Part shown: one piece after another, positions 1 through 4,873 of the stretch
How the letters are laid out: each line of letters starts with the position of its first letter
Position numbering within the stretch: the first letter of the stretch is position 1
Assembly: GCA_052387095.1 (NCBI GenBank)
Contig: JBQTJN010000065.1
Location: 1-11,388, forward strand
Source: JBQTJN01 sp052387095
GTDB taxonomy: Bacteria > Pseudomonadota > Alphaproteobacteria > Micavibrionales > Micavibrionaceae
Length of the DNA stretch: 11,388 bases
Direction: 5' to 3'
The notes under the pieces: generated by a model
Seen by the model: the letters and a program-made list of their open reading frames with translations, nothing else
Databases searched by the model: none
What the model was told of the DNA's origin: nothing
Translations under genes and position numbers: made by a program

Positions 1-70
1 AGCCCTGCCGCAGCCCCACAAATAACACACTCCGTTCTTCCATACTCAATTGCTTGTACTTTTCTTCCAT
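1..70 (-). CDS. IS30-family transposase, N-terminal fragment (runs off left edge)
   Basis: Only the first 23 codons are in the window. They read MEEKYKQLSMEERSVLFVGL and then RQG. This closely resembles the opening of IS30-family DDE transposases, in which a 'Y..L...ER..I..L...G.S...IA' segment begins the N-terminal helix-turn-helix that binds the terminal inverted repeat. The catalytic DDE domain would lie to the left of base 1 and cannot be examined, so I cannot say whether the copy is intact. The ATG (68-70) is supported by a strong Shine-Dalgarno stretch, AGGAAAGGAG (78-87), 7 bases upstream. A perfect-consensus promoter at 145-173 points at it. The family call rests on a short N-terminal match plus the terminal-repeat-like DNA just upstream. 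Confidence 0.72.
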   Translation of the reverse strand, partial: MEEKYKQLSMEERSVLFVGLRQG

Positions 71-71
71 G

Positions 72-106
72 ACAACACTCCTTTCCTGCAAAGTTTAGGG
101 TGTTGC
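72..106 (-). promoter_or_regulatory. possible leader hairpin around the transposase ribosome binding site
   Basis: In the minus-strand transcript GCAACAC (from the terminal repeat, 100-106) can pair with GTGTTGT (72-78), with six Watson-Crick pairs and one G-U pair. The pairing leaves the Shine-Dalgarno sequence in a 21-base loop and covers the bases between it and the ATG. Some insertion sequences use such folding to block translation from transcripts that enter from outside. Whether it does so here is inference, and the stem is short. Confidence 0.3.
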
Positions 107-144
107 ACTTCATTTTAGAATCCACGAAATAATTTCATCGGCTT

Positions 145-173
145 ATTATAGGATTTTATTCCTTTTTTGTCAA
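145..173 (-). promoter_or_regulatory. perfect-consensus sigma-70 promoter facing the IS30 element
   Basis: On the minus strand the sequence reads TTGACA (168-173), a 17-base spacer (151-167), then TATAAT (145-150). Both hexamers match the consensus exactly at the optimal spacing. The expected transcription start is near base 138, so a transcript would run leftwards through the IS end and into the transposase. It lies outside my estimate of the IS boundary, so it either belonged to a gene now separated from it by the insertion or is a fortuitous target-flank promoter. Confidence 0.7.
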
Positions 174-183
174 GGAATTTTTT
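158..183 (+). terminator. AT-rich hairpin with U-tract (rho-independent terminator-like)
   Basis: ATTCCTT (158-164) and AAGGAAT (172-178) form a perfect 7-bp stem around a 7-base loop, followed directly by a run of Ts to 183. This is the layout of an intrinsic terminator for plus-strand transcription, though the stem is poor in G and C. No plus-strand gene precedes it in the window. It may have terminated a gene to the left that the IS now separates from it. It overlaps the -35 box of the minus-strand promoter (168-173). Confidence 0.45.
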
Positions 184-186
184 GTG

Positions 187-277
187 GTCATTGCGAGAAG
201 CCTCAGCGACGAAGCAATCCAGTTTTGATCTTTTTGGCCCCTGAATTGCTTCGCTCATTTCATTCGCTCGCCATGAC
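187..277. repeat. imperfect inverted repeat of the GTCATTGCGAG / GAAGCAATCCAG family
   Basis: The left arm (187-222) begins GTCATTGCGAG and ends GAAGCAATCCAG. The right arm (241-277), reverse-complemented, begins GTCATGGCGAG and ends GAAGCAATTCAG. The arms are 36 and 37 bases long with an 18-base spacer, and could fold as a long hairpin in either strand. This core matches a dispersed palindromic repeat seen in many proteobacterial genomes, especially alphaproteobacteria. It carries no ORF and is probably a small non-autonomous or REP-like element. Its other genomic copies cannot be seen here. Confidence 0.7.
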
Positions 278-487
278 GGTGAAAAACATCCGATTCCGGA
301 TCAGGGCTTTAAGCGATTTGCGTGCAAAAGCTTGCATTTTGCGGTAAAATGGATCATCTTACCCAGACTTACACACATAATGACATAATCGCAGCTTGTG
401 GTTAAGAATTGGGTGATACGGAACTGCGAAGGCTGCACCTTGTTGGCCACGTATCATTCCCATCACAGACAAGAGACGGACAAGATC

Positions 488-829
488 ATGACCTACTTGA
501 TACGCGATGTTACGCCGGGGAGTTTTACCCCCTCCAAACGCTCACGCCGCCAAGACGATGAACACGGCGGCGGCGATTTTGCGCGCTGGATGTCCGGCAA
601 TGAGTTGGCCAATGACGAGGTTCCGAAACGTCCTTTGCAGAGACCGATGACCAGCATCGAGGATATGCTGCTATTGGCGCGTGCGCGCGAGCAGATCGAG
701 AATGCGGCGTTGCGGAGCCCGATCTCGGCTTATGCGCATACGGAAGAAATCGAGACGTCGACTGAAGATGCTGCGCAGTATGCGTTTGATTTCATGAGTT
801 CGGCTGCGCGGATTGATCAGCGGATTTAG
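488..829 (+). CDS. small hypothetical protein, 113 aa
   Basis: I do not recognise this protein. It begins MTYLIRDVTPGSFTPSKRSR and is soluble. Residues 1-55 are basic, rich in Gly and Asp and probably disordered (RRQDDEHGGGD at 20-30). Residues 56-75 (TSIEDMLLLARAREQIENAA) look like an amphipathic helix. The C-terminal third is acidic (HTEEIETSTEDAAQYAFDF) and ends ARIDQRI. There are no cysteines, signal peptide or membrane segments. I chose the ATG at 488 because the frame upstream (GTG at 398) has no Shine-Dalgarno and an un-protein-like composition, whereas GGA at 478-480 sits 7 bases before the ATG. The gene stands alone between two repeat elements and converges on guaA. The layout of a disordered head, short helix and acidic tail would suit a small adaptor or regulator, but this is a guess. 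Confidence 0.6.
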   Translation: MTYLIRDVTPGSFTPSKRSRRQDDEHGGGDFARWMSGNELANDEVPKRPLQRPMTSIEDMLLLARAREQIENAALRSPISAYAHTEEIETSTEDAAQYAFDFMSSAARIDQRI

Positions 830-884
830 ATTCTCCACTCAGTTTCAAAATTGCCGCATCCTGAAGAACGTGTTTTCGCATCCC

Positions 885-952
885 GGACTTGATCAGGGAT
901 CCGTGGATCCTGACTTGCGTCAGGATGCCAAGCAGTTTGGGGTACGCCCCAG
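885..952. repeat. composite palindromic repeat patch between the hypothetical gene and guaA
   Basis: The segment starts CCCGGACTTGATC and contains a perfect 8-bp stem with a 4-base loop (ATCCTGAC at 907-914 with GTCAGGAT at 919-926), a short CCAA/TTGG stem (928-940), and TGGGG/CCCCA around TACG (938-951). The CCCGGACTTGATC and CATCCTGAC..GTCAGGATG units resemble dispersed alphaproteobacterial repeats. It lies in the 140-bp gap between the convergent 488-829 gene and guaA. It could form a bidirectional, factor-dependent transcription end or an mRNA-stabilising hairpin, but no U-tract follows any stem on either strand. Confidence 0.55.
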
Positions 953-969
953 GAACGCTTAGCGCGAAG

Positions 970-2568
970 TTACTCCCACTCAATAGTACCCGGCGGTTTG
1001 CTGGTGATGTCATAAACGACCCGGTTAATTCCGCGCACTTCGTTGATGATGCGCGTCGAGACGCGCCCGAGGAACTGGTGGTCGAAGGGGAAATAATCGG
1101 CGGTCATGCCGTCGGTCGAGGTGACGGCGCGCAGCGCGCAGACGTAATCGTAGGTGCGACCGTCGCCCATGACGCCGACGCTGCGCACAGGGAGCAGTAC
1201 GGCAAAGGCCTGCCAGATGGCATCGTACAGACCGGCGCGCCGGATTTCCTCGAGATAAACCGCGTCGGCCTTGCGGAGGATTTCGAGTTTTTCCGGCGTG
1301 ATCTCGCCGGGAATGCGGATGGCGAGGCCGGGCCCCGGAAACGGGTGGCGGCGGATGAATTCCTCCGGCATGCCAAGCTCACGTCCCAGCACGCGGACCT
1401 CGTCCTTGAAGAGTTCACGCAAGGGTTCAACCAGCTTCAGGTTCATGCGCTCGGGCAGGCCGCCGACATTGTGGTGGCTTTTGATCGTGACGGAGGGTCC
1501 GCCGGTGAAGCTGACCGACTCGATGACATCCGGATACAATGTGCCCTGCGCAAGGAACTGCGCGTTACCGACTTCCTTCTTGGCGATTTTTTCGAAGACG
1601 TCGATGAAGGTTGCGCCGATAAGTTTACGCTTCATCTCCGGCTCGCTGATCCCCTCGAGCGCGTTCAGAAATATATCGGCCGAACTTGAATGAATGAGCG
1701 GGATATTATAATTGTCGCGGAAGAGTTTCACGACCTGCTCGCTTTCAGACCCACGCATCAGGCCGGTATCGACGTAAACGCAAGTCAGCTGGTCACCGAT
1801 CGCCTCGTGCAGCAGCACGGCGGTGACGGAGGAATCCACGCCGCCGGACAGGCCGCAGATGACGCGCCCCGTGCCAACCTGCGAGCGGATTTTTTTGATG
1901 GCCTCGTCCTTGAAGGCGGCCATGGTCCAGTCGCCCTTGCAGCCGCAGATATTATGCGTGAAGTTGCGGTAGAGCTCCGTGCCGTGCGGCGTGTGCACGA
2001 CTTCGGGGTGGAACTGCACGGCGTAGAATTTGCGGCTTTCATCGGCGATCATGGCGTAAGGCGCGCCCTCGGAGGTGCCGACCACCTGAAAGCCGGGCGG
2101 GAGTTTGGTAACGCGGTCGCCGTGGCTCATCCAGACCTGTTCGTGCGCGCCCTCGTTCCAGGCCTCGCCGCCCATCAGCTGGTTTTTCTTTACGACATCG
2201 ACATAGGCGCGGCCGAATTCGCGCGTCTCGCCCGGCTCAACCTTGCCGCCGAGCTGTTCGACCATGGCCTGCTGGCCGTAGCAGACGCCGAAGATGGGAA
2301 GACCGAGCTTGTAAATATAATCGGGCGTGAGCGGGGCATCTTTGTCCGTAACGGAGCACGGCCCGCCGGAGAGGATGATGCCCTTCGGGTTAAAAGCGCG
2401 GACGCGCTCTTCGGGGGCGTGGTTATAGGGCCAGATTTCGCAATAGACGCCGATCTCGCGAAGCCTTCGCGCGATGAGCTGCGTCACCTGTGAGCCGAAA
2501 TCAAGAATGAGAATGTGGTCGTGGGTTTTTGCGACCTGGAGGGAGATAATATTTTCTGCTGCTTTCAT
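970..2568 (-). CDS. guaA: GMP synthase (glutamine-hydrolysing)
   Basis: This cytosolic enzyme makes GMP from XMP, ATP and glutamine, the last step of de novo guanine nucleotide synthesis. The product is 532 aa, against about 525 for E. coli GuaA. The class I glutamine amidotransferase domain (about 17-205) has the GG oxyanion site (LSGGPCS, 66-72), nucleophile Cys96 in GVCYGQQ, and His187 and Glu189 in FHPEV. The ATP-pyrophosphatase domain has the PP-loop SGGVDSS (241-247). The C-terminal dimerisation domain has HPFPGPGLAIR (408-418) and ends KPPGTIEWE. All key residues are present, so it should be active. The ATG at 2568 is the first start after an in-frame stop and gives a short extra N-terminus. 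No good Shine-Dalgarno precedes it; the best is AAAAGG about 16 bases upstream. It lies 39 bp downstream of a membrane protein gene on the same strand, suggesting co-transcription. Confidence 0.98.
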   Translation of the reverse strand: MKAAENIISLQVAKTHDHILILDFGSQVTQLIARRLREIGVYCEIWPYNHAPEERVRAFNPKGIILSGGPCSVTDKDAPLTPDYIYKLGLPIFGVCYGQQAMVEQLGGKVEPGETREFGRAYVDVVKKNQLMGGEAWNEGAHEQVWMSHGDRVTKLPPGFQVVGTSEGAPYAMIADESRKFYAVQFHPEVVHTPHGTELYRNFTHNICGCKGDWTMAAFKDEAIKKIRSQVGTGRVICGLSGGVDSSVTAVLLHEAIGDQLTCVYVDTGLMRGSESEQVVKLFRDNYNIPLIHSSSADIFLNALEGISEPEMKRKLIGATFIDVFEKIAKKEVGNAQFLAQGTLYPDVIESVSFTGGPSVTIKSHHNVGGLPERMNLKLVEPLRELFKDEVRVLGRELGMPEEFIRRHPFPGPGLAIRIPGEITPEKLEILRKADAVYLEEIRRAGLYDAIWQAFAVLLPVRSVGVMGDGRTYDYVCALRAVTSTDGMTADYFPFDHQFLGRVSTRIINEVRGINRVVYDITSKPPGTIEWE

Positions 2569-2586
2569 GAGCAGTTCTAGCGCTTC

Positions 2587-2600
2587 GCCTTTTAAAAGGC
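2587..2600. repeat. perfect 14-bp palindrome upstream of guaA
   Basis: GCCTTTTAAAAGGC is its own reverse complement and sits 18 bases before the guaA start codon, in the 39-bp gap after the membrane-protein gene. A perfect palindrome without a loop suits a dimeric regulator site better than a terminator. In the guaA mRNA it also supplies the AAAAGG that could serve as a weak, distant Shine-Dalgarno. It may be coincidental. Confidence 0.35.
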
Positions 2601-2607
2601 AAGGGCT

Positions 2608-3288
2608 TCAGGCGCGGGTATAACGCTCTTTTATATGAAGAATATAAAGCAGCACGAAGTAAAACATGAGGCATTCGAAAATCTCGCTGGAGCGCTCATA
2701 AGGCGCGGATCCTGCCAGCTCACCCAGCCAGTCGGTTATTCGCACCCCTATATAAAGTGCGGCGACGACGCCCAGGCGCGACGGCGGTGTGAGAGTTTGC
2801 AGCCAGACGGGAATTGCTACGACTTTCCAGCGAATCAGGAACGGGAGAATCAAGCCGCCAATGACAACGCCGATTTCGAGGATGATGCGCGGCTTCTGGT
2901 CGAGCCATGAAGAGGTGTTGTGCAGATTGGTTTCGCCCTGGTCGTTGACCGCCATCCAGGTTTCAGGCGTGGTCCAGCCGAGGAACCACTGGCCCCAGCT
3001 GATTTCCTCGCCGGCAATATAGAAGCAGCCGAGCGTGCCGAGCCCGATCCAGATTTTCAGCAGAGCCTGGCTTTTAAAATCGAAGCGCAGAAAAGTAATA
3101 AGCCCGAAAACAAAACCGAGTGCGGCGATCATGAATTCCAGCAGTTCGATCAGACCGTTTTCAGAGACGGCATAGCGAACGGATTCGGGCGGCGCGATGC
3201 GTTCGAACAGGAATTCTCCGGCGACGAAGAGAACGGGGAGCCACAGCCACCAGAGTTTATGTTTGGTATCGATACAATCGCAATTCAT
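2608..3288 (-). CDS. uncharacterised multi-pass inner-membrane protein with GEEISWGQ and NLHN motifs
   Basis: This 226-aa membrane protein (from the ATG at 3288) has about six hydrophobic segments, at roughly 12-28, 48-68, 78-92, 136-152, 171-186 and 204-219. Its most striking part is GEEISWGQWFLGWTTPE (93-109), followed by the polar loop ETNLHN (119-124). The pair of glutamates next to a membrane segment, the SWGQ and the conserved-looking His/Asn suggest a functional centre at one membrane face. A C-terminal YERSSEIFECLMF adds more acidic residues near the last segment. I recall this signature from unannotated bacterial membrane proteins but cannot name the family or a function. A TTG at 3309 would add 7 residues, but it lies in the loop of a hairpin; neither start has a clear Shine-Dalgarno. 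It sits between the PLP enzyme (41 bp) and guaA (39 bp) on the same strand. Confidence 0.85.
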   Translation of the reverse strand: MNCDCIDTKHKLWWLWLPVLFVAGEFLFERIAPPESVRYAVSENGLIELLEFMIAALGFVFGLITFLRFDFKSQALLKIWIGLGTLGCFYIAGEEISWGQWFLGWTTPETWMAVNDQGETNLHNTSSWLDQKPRIILEIGVVIGGLILPFLIRWKVVAIPVWLQTLTPPSRLGVVAALYIGVRITDWLGELAGSAPYERSSEIFECLMFYFVLLYILHIKERYTRA

Positions 3289-3297
3289 GGCGCTAGT

Positions 3298-3323
3298 TTG
3301 CGCCGGCAAAAAGTCCGGCGCAA
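3298..3323 (-). terminator. strong GC-rich hairpin between the PLP enzyme and membrane protein genes
   Basis: TTGCGCCGG (3298-3306) and CCGGCGCAA (3315-3323) form a perfect 9-bp stem with an 8-base loop, starting 6 bases after the PLP-enzyme stop codon in the direction of transcription. A terminator would be expected here, but the bases after the stem (ACTAGCGCC) lack a U-tract. It is therefore more likely a 3'-end stabiliser, attenuating hairpin or processing site in a shared transcript. It ends 9 bases before the preferred start of the membrane protein and could affect its translation. Confidence 0.4.
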
Positions 3324-3329
3324 GGTGCT

Positions 3330-4784
3330 TTAGGGAGCAGGCGCCAGATCGTCTGAATTTTTCGAATCCTTGATATATTGTGCGATTCTTGCAAGTCGCA
3401 ATATATCAGGCTGAAATTCAGCCGGTGTCTTGGCCGCAGCGAGGCGCAATAAATCTTCGCCTTCCCATGTCTTATCGCCATCGACCAGGAGGACGCCGTC
3501 TTCGTCCGGCGTACCGTTGGCAAGAATTTCGAGAATATCCTGGCGGCTGGACTGGCTGCCGGGCGCGCCGATATGCCGTACGATGCCGTCATGGCAGAGA
3601 ACGGCCTTGTTAAAGACATTTTTGAGCTTCACCAGTTCAACAAGATTGGCGCCGCCCTGAACGAGATCTTCACCGAATACGTCGCAGAGAAATTTATAAT
3701 TTTCTTCAAACTTGGCGGAGTCAAGATCGAGCTGCTCATGCCAGACCATGTCATGTTCGGGCTGCAATGCTTTTTCCATGGATTGCTTAAACTCGGGATC
3801 AAGGCGCGGACCATTGCCGGTTTTATTGAGCGCGGCGCGGACGGGTTTGATCAAATCCTTGGTGAAATGCCCCCAGGAAAAGCCCTGTTTCGCGGTGCGG
3901 AAAAATTTTGATCCGCTGCAGCCTATTGCAACAGGCGTTATAACCGGGTCAGAATTGCCCGGATCGAAATCCTTGTCATTAAAAACCCCTTCCATCCCCG
4001 TATCGAGATAGCCGACCGCCCCTTCGGCGCTTTTCCTGCAGGCGGCAAAATACGGCATGTCGTGAAGCATCATCATTTTGTGCGAACTGGCGCGGTTATA
4101 TTCATCCGCGTGCGCCTTAATCTTGCGATGCTCACCGCTTGTTAAATGTTTGCCCGTCGCATTATGCGGGAAATTGAAATAAGAAATTCCGACGACGCGG
4201 CCCTCCTTAACTTGTGCATCAAGGGCCTCTTTATAAGAACCGGAAATATTGTCGGGATCGACCTTGTAGTCCACGACTCCAAATCCGGCTTCCTCGAGAA
4301 TAGCATTTGTCAACGCCCAGCTATTGGCGGGAACAAGAGCGACCGGTTTCGGATCGCGCTGTTTATATTCATCCCGGTATTTGGCGGCCCATTTCACCGC
4401 AACATTGTCAATAATACCCCGGCCCAATTGTTGCGCGACGCAGGTCGTTTTCGCATGGCCGCCAAAACCGAATATGCGCGCTGACCAACCGGAGACCGCT
4501 GCTTCGAGCGCGGCATCGCCGTTCGGATTGTAATTCATTTCAGAGTCAAGTTCCCGGTCGAGATCCGATTCTGTTTTCTTTTGTGCCAGCTGCTCATAGA
4601 GATGGGCCCAGACGAGTCTTTTAGCCGCCGGAATTAAAGGTGTTTTTTCAGAGCCTTGGCCAAGATTTGCGTGCTTATGGCCGGCGATTATGAGGCGGTT
4701 ATTGAAATCCGAGGCAGCGGGCGTGGGGGCCAGATCTCTGTTCAATGTAACAAAAGGCGCGTCCGGTGGTGCTGTTCTTGCCAT
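3330..4784 (-). CDS. divergent fold-type I PLP-dependent aminotransferase (class I/II family)
   Basis: This 484-aa soluble protein carries the class I/II aminotransferase landmarks in order. FNFPHNATG (203-211) matches 'NPxNPTG' and supplies Asn208 to the PLP ring. HDMPY (241-245) supplies Asp242 for the pyridine nitrogen and Tyr245. GCSGSKFFRTAKQGF (288-302) supplies Lys293 for the Schiff base and Arg296 or Lys299 for the phosphate. LLRLAA (445-450) is where the substrate-carboxylate Arg is expected, so Arg447 is the candidate. At 484 aa it is longer than the usual 390-430. The extra length is at the N-terminus (about 1-85, polar) and around 300-370. The substrate cannot be told; reactions other than transamination, such as decarboxylation or C-S lysis, are possible in this fold. 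The ATG at 4784 has AGGGA 6 bases upstream. It is divergent from the kinase gene and probably leads a transcript continuing to the membrane protein and guaA. Confidence 0.85.
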   Translation of the reverse strand: MARTAPPDAPFVTLNRDLAPTPAASDFNNRLIIAGHKHANLGQGSEKTPLIPAAKRLVWAHLYEQLAQKKTESDLDRELDSEMNYNPNGDAALEAAVSGWSARIFGFGGHAKTTCVAQQLGRGIIDNVAVKWAAKYRDEYKQRDPKPVALVPANSWALTNAILEEAGFGVVDYKVDPDNISGSYKEALDAQVKEGRVVGISYFNFPHNATGKHLTSGEHRKIKAHADEYNRASSHKMMMLHDMPYFAACRKSAEGAVGYLDTGMEGVFNDKDFDPGNSDPVITPVAIGCSGSKFFRTAKQGFSWGHFTKDLIKPVRAALNKTGNGPRLDPEFKQSMEKALQPEHDMVWHEQLDLDSAKFEENYKFLCDVFGEDLVQGGANLVELVKLKNVFNKAVLCHDGIVRHIGAPGSQSSRQDILEILANGTPDEDGVLLVDGDKTWEGEDLLRLAAAKTPAEFQPDILRLARIAQYIKDSKNSDDLAPAP

Positions 4785-4817
4785 GACAGATCCCTGGTCA
4801 TTTTTGATAATTGTTGT

Positions 4818-4846
4818 AATATAGATATGGCAAATAAAGAGCGCAA
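4818..4846 (-). promoter_or_regulatory. candidate promoter for the PLP-enzyme gene
   Basis: On the minus strand TTGCGC (4841-4846) and TATATT (4818-4823) are separated by 17 bases. The -10 matches five of six consensus bases and the -35 only the first three. The predicted start near 4811 gives a leader of about 27 bases carrying the AGGGA ribosome binding site. The same 89-bp intergenic region must also hold the kinase promoter. TTGATA at 4804-4809 is a possible -35 for it, but no good -10 follows. Confidence 0.35.
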
Positions 4847-4873
4847 GCTTTTTTATTGCTTAAGGCTTTTCTT

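Larger units (their letters stand above)
1..126 (-). mobile_element. IS30-family insertion sequence, transposase-proximal end
   Basis: The transposase start is followed outwards by GTGTTGCACTTCATTTTAGA (100-119), which resembles the 'TGTTGCACTT...' terminal inverted repeats I know from several IS30-family elements. The outer boundary is estimated at about 120-127, because the other end of the element is outside the window and neither the paired inverted repeat nor the 2-3 bp target duplication can be seen. The rest of the element lies to the left of base 1. Confidence 0.55.
71..487. other. 417-bp region without a gene, between the IS30 transposase and the small hypothetical gene
   Basis: This stretch holds the IS30 end, the consensus promoter, the U-tailed hairpin and the 187-277 inverted repeat, all listed separately. 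In the remainder (278-487) I see no convincing RNA gene. CATAAT occurs at 376-381 and 384-389 and could act as a -10 for the downstream gene, but neither has a good -35 at the right distance. A GTG-started extension of the downstream gene from 398 is open but has no ribosome binding site. Confidence 0.5.

Noticed and set aside
398..487. GTG-started N-terminal extension of the 488-829 gene
   Set aside because: No Shine-Dalgarno before the GTG and the added residues (MVKNWVIRNC...) do not resemble a typical N-terminus; the ATG at 488 fits better.
938..951. TGGGG-TACG-CCCCA hairpin as an intrinsic terminator for guaA or the 488-829 gene
   Set aside because: No U-tract follows it on either strand; it is better treated as part of the palindromic repeat patch.
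889..2493. Two long plus-strand open frames (889-1689 and 1690-2493) covering guaA in the antisense direction
   Set aside because: They lie in one frame opposite a certain guaA and are explained by its codon bias; the translations are low-complexity Ala/Asp/Arg-rich with no family resemblance.
3289..3309. TTG start for the membrane protein
   Set aside because: The TTG lies in the loop of a 9-bp hairpin and lacks a Shine-Dalgarno; the ATG at 3288 is simpler, though it too lacks one.
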